Source: Plakobranchus ocellatus (taxonomy: Eukaryota; Mollusca; Gastropoda; Plakobranchidae). From it: a stretch of 34,027 nt of DNA. Of this stretch, positions 21,006-32,905 are shown in pieces (within the stretch, counting starts at the first letter, position 1; each line of letters begins with the position of its first letter). The notes under the pieces are model-generated. The model made no database searches. It had not been told where the DNA came from and saw only the letters and a program-made list of their open reading frames with translations. The translations under genes and the position numbers were made by a program. The stretch spans positions 849,138-883,164 of the forward strand of contig BLXT01006233.1 in NCBI GenBank assembly GCA_019648995.1. The letters are read 5' to 3'.

Positions 21006-23528
21006 TTTAAATACAATTTCCCTTTGGATTTATAAGCTTCGACTCCCTTAGCGGCTGATCAGTAGATCAAAAGTAAAAGTAGCACTAGCACAGGTGACTT
21101 AGTACAGGCAGATTCCACAAACATGATTTGAGATTGTCCCAAAAACATCAATTTTTCAAACTCAAATATATACACATTAAATGATGATATTATACATCAA
21201 AATAAAGATACTTTAATGCTGAATTCAAATTAAAGACTCTCTCAATCCTATTGATCATTTTTTCTAAAGTTACTTAACAAAAAGATAAAACAAAGACGTA
21301 CCTCCAATTAAGTTTCAACAGGAATAGATGTTCTTAAATTTACTGCACTGTTTTCTTTTTATTAAATATATATCATAGACAAGAGTTTATAGTATTTGAG
21401 AGAATTATTATGTGGTCAATATCGCAATTTAAATTTAAGAATAATGGGTTGAAAGAATACATTTAATGGACAAGTGCTTGTCACCAATTCCTTGTGTACG
21501 CACTTCCTGTGTGTCAGCCGTTCTGACACTTGAAGTAAATGCCTACAGAAAGACAACGAAAATTCGGCCAAAACATGAGAATCCTATGAGTTTGAATATA
21601 CAGTACATCAATACAAATTGTATTGCGCTATGCAAAGCTTGGAAGGCATCCAAACATTAATGCAGTTACGATTTTTTGATCACTGAAACTATAGATGTAA
21701 AGAATTGACCTGGTCATAGGCAGCGGTCTTTTAGGTGACGCACAGCAAATCATCAAACATTAAATCTATTTTTCAAGATTGAAGAGGTGCAAAGGTTTGG
21801 TTACTGAATGATGTTGATGGATTTTATTTTGCACACACACAAAAAAATCCCAAACTTTGGCTCCACAAAGTGGAATTGAAACTGAAAGTGAAATTCAGGA
21901 TGTTGATGCAACACATTGATCTTCTATGTCTAGCAGTAGAAAAACTGCAATAAAATCGCTAATTTTGGTTTACTATCAATGTTTACTTTCCTTTTTACGA
22001 TACCAAACTGTTTCCTGCAAGCAGGGGCCGATTTTATTTATTTTTATGTGATCGCTGTCTATGGAATATTGTGGCGATTATACAACATGTAGTCAGAGTG
22101 AGGTTTTTTCAGCCCTTTAATGAGAGTTGAATGTGCATTTAAAAACTATTTTTGGTACTAAAAACGCAGAAAAATGTTACAAAAATGCATTTAGTGTGGT
22201 AAGATTGATCATAATTGATATTTAATATGCTCCATAACCCTTCAAACAACATTACAAAAATGGGAAAGAGTGTGTGTAGCATTTTATGACAAGTGGGAAA
22301 CGGAAAAATTCAAATAACGAAGAAACCCATGAAAAGGCATATAATCTTGCTTTCGCAGTTTCTTCACATCATCAACAATGCATAACACATTATAACCATA
22401 CATTATGTTTTATTAGATGTACAAATCAAAGAATGCTATTTGGGACAAGTTTGTGGAACCCAGCCTACAGTCAAGCTCACCAACAGCAAGAGTGGAAGAA
22501 TTGGAAAAAGCGTACCCCTGTAAACAAGTCCAACTGTGATAGTACACAGCACAATCTGTTTTAAATATGCAGAATCTTGTAGTAAAAAAAAATGATCACC
22601 TTTGCTAGCCAAGTCCTTTTCATGAAAAAAAATTGAGACAGAACTGGTGTGTCATATTAATTATGCTATAATTGTTATATAAAAAATTTTTGTGTCTTCA
22701 TTCAGAAACATTGGGGACAAGGATATGGAAATATTATTTATATTTTTTTTTTTATTGAAAAAATTTCCTTACTTGCTGTTGTTAGAAAATGATTTGGATC
22801 TGCTGTAATTTTTTTCTGAAGCTTTTGTAGAGATGATCCCCTACTTTAGCTGAAAATACCACATTTTTTGCTTTTATTGATCCCCCAAACTTTGTGAACA
22901 AGGTAGGCAGGTCTGTATATGGTATTTGTTAACTTGTTGAAAAAAAAAATTTGAAAAATGAAGGTAATAATAACTTTAAAAACTTTTTTTTTCTAAAAAA
23001 AAAATTGTACATGAGACATCTGAACTTTTAGCACTTGTCTTGATTTAGACTAAAGTACACAAATATTTCTTAAAAAATAATTTACAGCTAGTAATTTTTT
23101 TCGTGATTTTTTTAAACAGAAACGAATTCTACAAATTTTCTTCTTCTTTAGGTGCCTTCTCTAGAACACAAATTGGCAATCATGTTCTTCCACTCAAACT
23201 TTTTTTCAGTTAACCTTATAAAGTTGTTGTTAGTACCATTATCTATAGTTATTTTGCAAGCAGATGCTGGAGGATGACCTGGAGTCACTTGCTATCTCTG
23301 CAAAATGAAGATTGGAATCACAAACTGCCTTAAGGTTGCTAGCCAAGATCTGGGTTTGGTTTTGATTCATGATTATTTTCTTGGGAAATGAGAGCATATA
23401 TCACAGACTGACAAAACTTTAAGTGGCCATGAAAGTTATAATTACTATCAATTCTTGAAAATGATATATCACCATTAAATTTGACTTAATTTTTTTCCCC
23501 TCTCTTTTGTTTCTTTTTTTACTTTCAG

Positions 23529-23621
23529 ATTGAAAGCAAGATAATTGTATTTCATTCATTTTTTATCAGATCAAATCTCCTGCAAACATCGTTTGGCATA
23601 CCAATTCATCTATTTTGAACA
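23529..23621 (+). other. TMUB1: TMUB 5' UTR segment
   Basis: A strong pyrimidine tract and ACTTTCAG end at 23528, suggesting that a 5' UTR exon starts at 23529 with an upstream non-coding exon. An in-frame TGA at 23616-23618 precedes the start codon at 23622. Confidence 0.6.
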
Positions 23622-24577
23622 ATGCCCCTCATAGAGGGTTTGGGGGATGAGGTGACCCTCTTGATGGGTGCAGCTCTTCTCTGCATAGTGATTACATTGG
23701 CATGGTTTTCTACACACACAACAGATCTGCCTGCCTTGCGTGAAGTTGGAATCACAGTCATTGAACGAACTCAGATACGCAGACGGGTGCCTCAAGATCA
23801 TGCTTTAAATAACCAAAATGAGACGAATGTAGTTGAATTTGTTTTTGCCTCAAGCAATGTTCCAGAGAGAGCTGAAGGTTTGACATCAGATTCAGATGTT
23901 GATGCTGCATCGGCCGAGCCAGTGGAAGCATCAGCTGTTTCTGAGGATGCAAATCTTGCTGCTTCTGCTCCAACTTCATTTGTATCAGACTCAACATTTG
24001 GTGAGCAAGAGCAATCACAAACTGCAGAAAGGTCTACAGAAGCTGTGGCACAGAGTGTCTGTGATGCAAGAGATCAGACAAATGTGATAAGTAGCGAGCA
24101 AGCAAATGAATCACTCAAAGCAGAGAAAGAGGAGGAAAATTCTGCAGATGGCATAGACAGAAGCTCAGACCTTTCTCAAGCCCAGCCATCCACAGAGCAC
24201 CGCGCTGAAGAAGTGAGGAGGCGAAGAGTTCATTACTACCAAAACCCTGCCTCTACCTTAAGAGAAGCAAACCATGCCACCTCAGATCTGACGACTTCAC
24301 TTCAGCATAATGTGGATTCCAGTCAAGTGGAAGCTAGCAGAGTATCCTCATTATCTCCTAGGGCTGAACCTAACTCTTCCTGTCCTACAGATTGTGCCTC
24401 ATCAGAAACCAGTGGTAGCCAAGGAAGTCCAACTGCGCAACAAGTTCATTCTAGGAAGACAAGCGACTCTGTAGATCAACAGTCACCTTCCAGCATCAGA
24501 GTCAAATTAAAGTACATGAATGAGACCCAGAGACTGGTGCATGCTAGCCCTCTGGACACAATAGGAGATTTTAGAAG
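23622..24577 (+). CDS. TMUB1: TMUB coding exon 1
   Basis: Encodes the N-terminal membrane segment, the whole linker and the first half of the ubiquitin-like domain up to DTIGDFR plus two bases. The donor is AGAAG|GTAACT. The linker is rich in Ser, Glu, Ala and Gln; a short basic patch, EEVRRRRVHYY, is near residues 198-208. Confidence 0.93.
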
Positions 24578-27500
24578 GTAACTTAAGATCAGAATAGAAA
24601 TATCTTAATCCAAATGAATTTCAAGTCATATTTTCACTTATATACAGTCAAGTCCAAATAGTTTGAGTCCCGATTAATTGAATTTGCTGTTATTCACAGG
24701 TATTTTTCTTCATTAGGCCTTATTAATACTGACTTGATATTTCGAATTATTGCAAATGGTTCCTGGTATTTCAAAGTTTTAACTGCTGCAGATCCTTTAA
24801 TTTTTACTCTGCCAAGTGCCACACTGAAATTTTAAACTGCTTCAACATTGAAAATTCACCAATGCATTATGCCAGCAAGTAACCAGTGAGAATAGGAGAG
24901 AAAACAAACAAGGGAGCAGGGCAAGAGCAAGAACTCCATTATATGATGTACCTTTCTTTCCCTTTTGAAAACATCAAATTTTAGGCTCCTACCAACCTTG
25001 TCTTTATGTTTATAGTGAATTTGATTTTTCGAGTTTTGGATAATTTGAAGTCATTGATATATGTCACTAATCTTGAATTAAGTGGATTCAACTGTTTATA
25101 TATTATCACTCATTTATTTAGGACTCATTTCTATCTGTCTTACAATAGTGAAAACTGGACAATAATACATTTATGTACTAAGATTTAGATTTATGTAAGT
25201 TTTAATTTATTATTTAAGGAACAAAAAAAAAACTTTTTCATCAAAGTGAAAACATACTTTCAATACTTGTTTGCTCAAAAATGTCTTTTGCAATCTCTGA
25301 CTCATGGCTTTCAGATAGACATTCTCTCCGGATGGTTGATATTGTTTTAAAAAATTGTATTTAGTTATCTTAGCTTGCTTTACATTTGTAAGGAAAATCA
25401 TTGTATTATTGGTAAGCTATTTGTCCAGTACATGTAATTGTTTTGAATTTTTTTTTTTCTCTGCATGGTAACCTCCTGTAATACTGTGCACTCTGGATAT
25501 TTTGACATGATAGAGATTTTTGATATTATGTCGCTAAGAGATTATCGACATATCAAAGTATAATTACAAAGAAGGAAAATGCTTTCTTGCTGCTATAGCC
25601 TCACTATCTTCTTTTCTCTTGTACTAAGTTTCATATTTTATTCTATGTACTATTATGGGAGCATAAATGAGAAATGAAGTCTGAGTCTCCCATGTAAAAA
25701 TGATAGCTTCGTGATATTGACAATTTTTTTAAAAATTTGTCCATTTTAAACCTTTTCATTTAATATGTTACACACAAAAATACTCTACTGTTACATTATA
25801 TACTGGTGGAGCAATGTGACATGTATTCTTTATATTTTGACCAACTTTTGGGGGAGGGGGGGATGCCATCGGTAATTGGAATTGAAATAAATTATCTTAA
25901 TTAAGTCTCTTCAGTATTAATATACTACTGCACACTCCAATATATATATATGTGGAAAATTCTTGCCTTCATATAGTGTTCTGTTGAATATCAATTCGAT
26001 GGTCCATTTGTGTTTTGATTTTTATGACAATGAATTTATCACACATATGATGGAAGCTTACGCTCTTAACATTCACTTTATATATGCCGTCTGGTGTTAG
26101 AAAAAAGAGACATTATAATAATATGTTCATTTTTTTAAAAATAAAAATATTACTTTTTTTCTTTCTGTCAACAGAACTCACTTTCAAACGGAACTTCAAG
26201 AGGGAGACAAGTGGGTTCGCTTTATTTTTAATGGACAGGACCTGCGTAATGACGAGGCAACGCTCCAAGCGTATCAGATAGGAGACAATTGCACCATGCA
26301 TTGCCTCATTACCAACAAGAGGCTGGGCCATTCGGCTGGCTCTGATTCTGCTAATGGGGGCAGTGGGCTGCACAGGAGAGATGAAGAAGATGCCGATTCT
26401 GTAATGGGAGCCTTAATGTACCCTCTGTTCACTTTGGTCTTGGCAGTTGTGTGGTACTTTCGTTTTACATACAGGTTTGTATCTGTTTTGAGTTTTTCTT
26501 GGGTTTAAACCAGTCCAAAATATTGTCATTGAAAATATTGAGTTACAACTGGATATAGTGTTAGCTTGTGATATAGACTTTTGTGGAAATAAAAGTTCTG
26601 CCTCAATTCTTTGAAAGATATAATGCGAGTTTGATTTATTTAGCCCGTACAGATTTTAAAAAGGCTGTTGTGCAAAAGCATCCACAGTGACTAAAGACTG
26701 AGTTCAGATGTTATTAAATACCTTGTTACATATTGTCAAACAAAACGATAAAAATCTTGCTGGTTTTTTTTAATCAATTTTTAATATAGTTTGTAGTATT
26801 TTCTGTCAAAATCAAGGCTATTTAATCCATCTTATCACATGATTTGTTATAATCTCTCATCCTTTCACGAGCTTGCAAGCATCATCATGGACCTCAATAT
26901 TATCACTCTTATCTTTAATGCTGCCATTGTCAATGCGAGCATCTTCATCATTTTAAATGTTATATTTATAATTATATTCACAAAATATGGATCACATTGC
27001 AAGATTGTTGTCTATACAGGAGGCATATTGATGATTCTGTTGTAATCAACTCCCTTACTCATGGGAAACAGGGCTTATTTCTCCTTCTATTCATTTCTAA
27101 AGTAAAATCAGATCTGTATAAGTTGTAAGCCTTCAGGTTCAAGTATCACTTTGCTAGATTACTATTCATGAATACATTAAAAAAAAAAAAAAAACACTTT
27201 GTCTTCAGAAGAACCATATTTCACTTATTTTGTGATTATAAATATGTTTTAATGATTTTATACTGTAAAATGTAAGATAAGATTCCATTTACAATGTAGT
27301 ATTAAAGGAAAAAATTGCTCAGAACTATTACTCGGTAAATTTTACCTACAGATTAAGGTGAATCAGTTCAAAAAGAGATAGGTATATTTTGCAAGTGGTA
27401 GTGCAGATCAACCAAAGCATTGCATAGGAAGATCAAGAAAAGAAAATTGCATAGAGTTAGAATAGTGAAATTAAATTATCTTAAGATTACAGTATAAGTG

Positions 27501-28011
27501 TAAGCAACCTCATTGAACTGTCTGTTATTTTGTCATTGGGAGGGTTGTTAGAATCCTTGTTCCATTCCAATAGTACTTGCCTACAGCAAGTTATCAGGCT
27601 GAGCTGCTTTGCTTTAAAAAGCTAAGTATTATTATTAATTATCATGTGCAAAAAGTGTCACGGAAGTCAAATTTTAAAAACTTTTTTTTTTCATATTCTG
27701 TATGCTTTTTTTTTTTTGCTCTGGAAAATCATTTCCATCACTTCTATCTATATCCAAAAATTTTTCACCCTTCTTTTTCTTTCCTTTACAATACCAAATG
27801 CAGGCAATATTTCAGCCCCATGAGTACAGTGTGTTTGATAGGAATAAGCTTCCTCTTAGGACTAGGGTATTTTTCTTCTCTGCGCACGACGACACCCACA
27901 CCTGCAACAACAGGCAATCAGCAACAGCCATCATCATCTGGGCGGGAAGGTCTGTCAGATCAGAACCACAGCAATCAGCCGGCCAGGAGACGGCATGAAC
28001 ACGCAGATTAA
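23622..28011 (+). CDS. TMUB1: TMUB1/TMUB2 orthologue: transmembrane ubiquitin-like protein, 3 coding exons
   Basis: Join: 23622-24577, 26175-26474, 27804-28011. This gives 1464 nt and 487 residues, with phases consistent and introns GT-AG. Residues 1-9 (MPLIEGLGDEVT...) and a membrane segment at about 11-29 match the conserved start of vertebrate TMUB1/2. Residues about 35-290 form a long acidic Ser/Glu/Ala-rich linker. Residues 292-368 are the ubiquitin-like domain (IRVKLKYMNETQ; VRFIFNGQDLRND; YQIGDNCTMHCLI). Membrane segments follow at about 396-414 (ending VVWYFRFTYRQYF, very TMUB2-like) and 426-442, then a polar tail. Vertebrate TMUB1/2 are about 246-321 residues, so this linker is much longer. 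TMUB1 sits in the ER membrane, binds gp78 and erlin complexes, and acts in ERAD. A single invertebrate gene probably predates the TMUB1/TMUB2 split, so the symbol is provisional. Confidence 0.93.
24578..26174 (+). other. TMUB intron 1
   Basis: AT-rich, with a G-run near 25851-25862 and a short (TA)n near 25942-25951. No coding sequence or named repeat was recognised. Confidence 0.6.
26175..26474 (+). CDS. TMUB1: TMUB coding exon 2
   Basis: Starts after GTCAACAG and completes Arg319. It encodes the rest of the ubiquitin-like domain, a Gly/Ser/Asp-rich spacer and the second membrane segment up to RFTYR. The donor is ACAG|GTTTGT. Confidence 0.94.
26475..27803 (+). other. TMUB intron 2
   Basis: AT-rich. 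The block 26870-26985 is an imperfect ATC/ATT-rich stretch (ATCATCATGG, ATTATCACTCTTATC, ATCTTCATCATTTT), which creates a spurious hydrophobic open reading frame. A poly-A run lies at about 27180-27194. Confidence 0.6.
27804..28011 (+). CDS. TMUB1: TMUB coding exon 3 (canonical last exon)
   Basis: Starts after AAATGCAG and completes Arg419. QYFSPMSTVCLIGISFLLG aligns with the vertebrate TMUB2 end that follows WYFRxxYR, giving the third membrane segment. A polar tail ends RRRHEHAD, stop TAA 28009-28011. Confidence 0.92.
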
Positions 28012-29090
28012 CGACCTAACAGTTGAATGATTGAAAATTGATATGTCAGGCATCACTACGTTGGTTTATGGCAAATTCTGCTACAGGTGAAATGCACCCT
28101 GTATGGTTATATAAATTTTATTGGAAATTGCAAGCCACAAGTAATTATTGAAAAAAATCTGGTATAAAATATCAGCAACCATTACATCACGACCCATCAA
28201 TAACATTTTCGTCCCAAAACCTCTCATTTTGTCGTGACACAGTTTTAGCCTTCAGTTTTATTCTAGAACATACAGATATGTGAAGGTATCGCTGTGTTCA
28301 TAATTATGCACTGGCTCATACTTCATTGTGAGGTCTTGGGGATTCAGGTTTTATGCATGACTAACGCATGGCCTGACAAAAGCTTAATTATTAAGCCATA
28401 TATCCAGCACCTCCTACATATTTCATTATTATCCAGTGAAATGGCTGTAGGGCTAAATGAAACATAATATATATGTATGGTGAATACTCAGATTGTTCAC
28501 ATTTGAAGGCCTGAGAATAATGAGATCACCTTGTAGTGGACAGGCTTTAAAATATACTTATTCAATTCATATCATGGTAAGTAGTATTTTGTGATATTTT
28601 TATTTGTTGGTACATTTCCAAGAAAGGTTTGTTTTTCTTTTGTTATTTATTCTAATTTGGCTCACAGTATGCATAACTCTAATTAGAAATAATCATGGCT
28701 AATTTGTCATAGGTATGTCACAAATGAATCTTTTATCTGTTCCCCTCCCTACTTATATTTAAAACTTATCCATACGAAGAGGTGAATGTTACACATTGAA
28801 ATTTTCATAGTTTTCAAAAAATTAAATTTGACAGATGACTAAGCTTTATTTTGTACCTAGTGTTTTGTATCACATGCATGGTTGTCATCCTGTTACACAC
28901 GCTATTTTCATGAAATAATGATATTTTTTTTTATACCCCTTATGTGTATAATCAAAAATAAACCATGCCCCATCGCTAAGTTGTGAGATGGGAAAGAAAA
29001 CACCAATCGATTAACCAGATACTTTAATATTGTACATTTGTATAAGTGTTTCTAATCTAACAAAATAAATCTTCCTAGTGGTAATTGTTC
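28012..29090 (+). other. TMUB1: TMUB 3' UTR and polyadenylation signals
   Basis: AATAAA occurs at 28957-28962 and 29064-29069, giving a predicted 3' UTR of about 1 kb. A SINE-like tail (copy D, 28508-28556) lies inside it. Which signal is used cannot be decided from sequence. Confidence 0.5.
28508..28556 (+). mobile_element. SINE-like tail, copy D
   Basis: GGCCTGAG, then GAGATCACCTTGTAGTGGAC and AGGCT match the tail block of copies A and B (ACCTTGT...GTGGACTGGCT and GCTTGTAGTGGACGGGC). It sits in the predicted TMUB 3' UTR. Confidence 0.5.
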
Positions 29091-31768
29091 TGAAAAGCAA
29101 TTTAAAGTAGTTAGAAACAATAGCATCAATACCTTGGCAGTGATGAAGGATTGAAATCGAGAGAGATGTTTTCTTTGAATGTATTTATTTTATGTGAGGA
29201 TATGCTTCACAGTCAGGCAATCAGCAACTGTAACAATAACATGCCTAAATGTTGGCATGACTGTCTCCCCTCAGCTGAAATGTAGTTTTATTTCTTCAGA
29301 CCTTTTATTGTGTTGGCAGAGCTATATAAACATATATATATATATATATANTTTTTTTTTTTTTTTTTTTTTTAAATGTAACTTGTAAGGATAGACATCA
29401 TGGTCCAAGATATACATATAAGTGAAATTTCCTAATTGTTATTTGAGATAATTCTGCCACCCTTGATGTATGGATAAGTGGAAATCTGGGGTGGATTTAA
29501 GAAATCTATCTCATACTTTCTTTTGATGTTAATTTTTTTTTTTCTTAGAAGTCAATTCTTTGATGATGATAGTATTTGCATGACATGTTGTGCTTGCTCA
29601 TTAAGAAAATTGAAATTTTTTTTTAGGCTGAAGCCCTTATTTCTACTTCCATATTCTTTTCAAACTTCATCAAATGTTTTTGCATTGAGAAGAAGGAAAA
29701 TAGATAACAATAATGCTTTCTTTCAATGAATGACACAGGTGAAGCTTTGTGTCTTTGTGTTGCATGTCATAAGACATAGATTAAAATAAAATAGTCATGT
29801 AGTTAACGAATAATTATTTGCACATTTGTGTGTGACACCAAACAAAAATTTAATATTTCAACATAAAATAGCCCATCTTCACATTGTTGTTCCTTAGATA
29901 GTTATGGACCATGGGAAAACGTTTTAAAAAATCTATGAATAATTTTGTATGAACTCTCTTTAATTTTGGCTATCTGTATTTGTTCCTTATTTATCAGCTT
30001 TGACAAAGCGTCTAGATTGTTTGAGGTACAAAATTCACATTTTGTTGATAGCAAAAAAGCAACCCCCAAAAATAATGAAGAGAAAGAAAAGAAGAAGAAA
30101 AAAAAGTTCTTATCTGAATAGCAGATAAGATTACGACTCGTTTTCTAGTGGATAATCTCACTTTCACTCAGTCTCTATACTCAGTTTTAATGTGTGGCTC
30201 AAGATTTTCAGTTGCTTCTCGTTCAGATTTAGGGCTGTTGAAAGTCAAACTATCATAATACATATACATGTAATCAGCCTGTGGCTAATTAGCTGTGACT
30301 GCTCATATCCCCTTTGCAAATCATATTTTTTTTTCCACAAATCTGTGATGTCAAAGTGATCAGCAAAAGTTTTTTTTTTTTATTTTTTTTATGTAATTTC
30401 TAATTCTATATTATATATAGTTTCATATGTTGAATCATGGTGATATGACTGTAAATGTTGGGGCCTTTCAAAAAATTTCAGTGTAAAAAAAAAAAAAGAG
30501 ATTTCAAATGGTTCAAATGTGTTAAGAGTCTCATCAGGTTGTTGTAATATGAGCATATGGATCTGCCAGAGATAGGAAGGTACCTTACTTGGATCTAACG
30601 ATGTTATAATGCCTATGAATCTGCCAGAGATGGGGAGCACACCGGAACCTATGAATCCACTGCCCTATTTTAAATAAGCAAATCTATACATCTATCGTCA
30701 TGGACATGGGACTCATTTAGACTAATTGATTTTTTTTTATGTATGTTATTGATGGTATTGGCACTGAAAATGTTCTTCATGTCTCTGTTCACTCAAAATT
30801 ACATCTATGTGTTCAAATCCCATTTGTTCTTTGTATATAGAACCAAATATTCCACAGTGTATTCTTTTGTTTCAAATGTTGAGGTTTTTTTTTTGCTTAT
30901 TAAGGTTTAAGATAAAAGATTTAATCCAAAGAATTGGTGATCTATAAAAAACAAGCAATTTTTGTGTTTTTGTTTTAGTTTTTGTGTCAAAGTTTTACAG
31001 CCACAACTCCGTGGTCTTTTACTTAATCCTGAATTTTTTTTTTTTTATCTTGGCACTTCAGTTAGAGGTTTCTCAGAAGCTTCCGTTTTAAAACTTGGCT
31101 TTCCGCACCCAAATAGTCCATTTTTCTTCATTTGGCCCATATCAACTTACATATATTCAAATACACAATATTATGCTGTAAGAAAAGGATAAAGGATTGT
31201 CTAAAATAGAGAAAAATCAATAGGTACTACATGATGCTGAGTGTCTCTTATGTTTATCATTTGTTTTGTAATGTAAAATAATGGTTTATATACGATGGAG
31301 TTTGTTTAAAGTCAGCCGCCAAAACTGGTCAACTTTAACTTTAAGCAAGAGTTTACTTTATCGGTAACAAAGAAATGAATACATGGATGTCTTAATGATT
31401 TCTTGCCTTACATTACTGAAAATTTTTTATTCCCATTTCTTATCATTTCTACTTTGGTTAAAGAAACTGACCTTTTAAAGTAGGCCTTAAAGCTTTTTAA
31501 AGTAGCTGTCATATTTATATATATATATTTTTTTTTTAATGTTTATAGAGGCGTACATGAGATTGAGACTTCAGAAAGAGTGAATATGCATTGTGTGTGC
31601 GTGTATAAGTATGACATGTTCATGTTTTTGCCATTTAGTGTTTTGTAAAATACATTGCAAGTCATAAGGATTCAATGGTTTTTGTTGCTATTTTTGTATA
31701 TGTACTCTTATACTAAAGTGGTGTGAATGTTTTGTTTTTGTAATAACATAGTAATCTTTTTATTTCAG
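29091..31768. other. Region downstream of TMUB
   Basis: AT-rich, with homopolymer tracts. Imperfect copies of CTATGAATCTGCCAGAGAT lie near 30555 and 30613, with a weaker third near 30648. A (TA)n run joined to a poly-T tract at 29334-29373 contains a single undetermined base at 29351. No gene was recognised. It would be an extra long intron if the 31769 exon is used. Confidence 0.5.
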
Positions 31769-31814
31769 ACGAATAAGCAAGCTGAGTGAGAGATATAATG
31801 GGAAATTTCACTGA
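31769..31814 (+). CDS. TMUB1: Possible alternative last exon of TMUB
   Basis: TTTTTATTTCAG precedes 31769. Spliced to the exon 2 donor at 26474, the phase fits and the protein would continue R-RISKLSERYNGKFH, stop at 31812-31814. The result would be 433 residues, lacking the third membrane segment. AATAAA at 32156-32161 could end such a transcript. The tail has no recognised homologue. It could instead be a chance acceptor or part of a non-coding transcript. Confidence 0.3.
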
Positions 31815-32155
31815 AAAAAAAATTTCATGTATAAAACCTTTTCTTTGGTATGCATAAACTGCTTATCCTCAAAATCAGATAATTCCCTTGGCTTATGTAT
31901 GTACATTCTTTGGTGTGAGAGCAAGCAGCTCTGGATCAAAAGTTAGCTCTGCCCCCACCAGATAATTGTACTGCCGTTATTGCTGAGGTAGGCTTCAACT
32001 GTTCCACGTTTACCAATTGATGTGTAGCAAAAAATGTATGCATTAGAGCTGCAGCTGCTGTGATCATGTTTTGCCTCATTGATGCTACCCTGAAAAGGAT
32101 ATTATGGAGAATTTCTCTGTAGAAAATTGCAGCTGAAGTTGTCTAACCATTCAGC

Positions 32156-32161
32156 AATAAA
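32156..32161 (+). terminator. Polyadenylation signal AATAAA (downstream)
   Basis: AATAAA followed by TTGCAATTTTTCCC, about 340 bases after the candidate alternative exon. Its use is conditional on that exon being transcribed. Confidence 0.3.
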
Positions 32162-32764
32162 TTGCAATTTTTCCCATTCTGCTGAAGCTGAATGAAGTTT
32201 GCTATTGATTGGCAAACCATGCCAGCTAACCTTTATTCAGCGAGTTTTTTTGTTTTTTTCCCCGGGCCAGTTGGATGAGGCCAGCTTTGTTAGTTGTAAC
32301 TAGAAATTGATAGAATTTTTCTTTTCTTTCAACAACAGTGAAAGGATTGACTGTCTTCATGCTCATACTGCTGGGAGTCTAGGATCTTTGTTCCCTGGAA
32401 CAAAATACATTTTAGTCTCTAGCCTATTCTGTTACAGTATACAACAGATAAAAAAACTCTCCTTAACATAGGTCAAAATACTATCATGTAATTCCTGGAC
32501 CCCATGTCTCAAGAGGTGTGAAGATTACGTATTACGTATGGATGGGATGAGGAATTTTAATTTAGTTTCTCAGATAACTAACTATGATATAACAGACTGA
32601 TACTTCACCAACAAAAATTTTATATCATCCAGGTTATTCAAGAACTTGGACCAGTTCATTTTTTATAAGACTGTGCATCTAGATATAGAGAATTAGATCT
32701 AGATCCAGTAACAATGAACATTATGCAGTAGTTCTGCACTTTGGATCTCTGTCACAGTTTTGTC

Positions 32765-32900
32765 CTGCTTCAAACCCTGCCTTGAGTTGAAATATGCAGT
32801 GATCTCTGTCACTAGCCCTGTTACAGACACCCTGGCCTGACTGACAGAGTTCTGAAAGCCTAAGGTCAGCTTGTAGTGGACGGGCCATATGCAGAAAAAC
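32765..32900 (+). mobile_element. SINE-like element, copy B
   Basis: A degenerate B box (GCTTCAAACCCTGCC) is followed by CACCCTGGCCTGAC, TCTGAAAGCCTAAG, GCTTGTAGTGGAC and GGGCCATATGCA, in the same order as copy A. Read on the minus strand, both copies give the same short peptide pattern, QARV-x-V-x-GL, which also supports homology. Confidence 0.6.
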
Positions 32901-32905
32901 CAAAA

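Larger units (their letters stand above)
17291..23528 (+). other. Intergenic region between UBXN4 and TMUB
   Basis: Contains a C/T-rich stretch and a (CA)n run near 18520-18567, a CpG-rich patch at about 19010-19130, a SINE-like tail at 19498-19560, a perfect hairpin at 20274-20292 and AGATCTA-rich sequence at 20365-21005. TMUB probably has a non-coding first exon and promoter in here, but I cannot place them. No protein-coding exon is supported. Confidence 0.5.

Noticed and set aside
22286-22564. 92-residue open frame in the intergenic region
   Set aside because: No recognisable domain, no homology I know, and ordinary intergenic composition.
26839-27045. Hydrophobic 68-residue open frame inside TMUB intron 2
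   Set aside because: It comes from an ATC/ATT-rich low-complexity stretch; there are no splice sites or conservation to support it.
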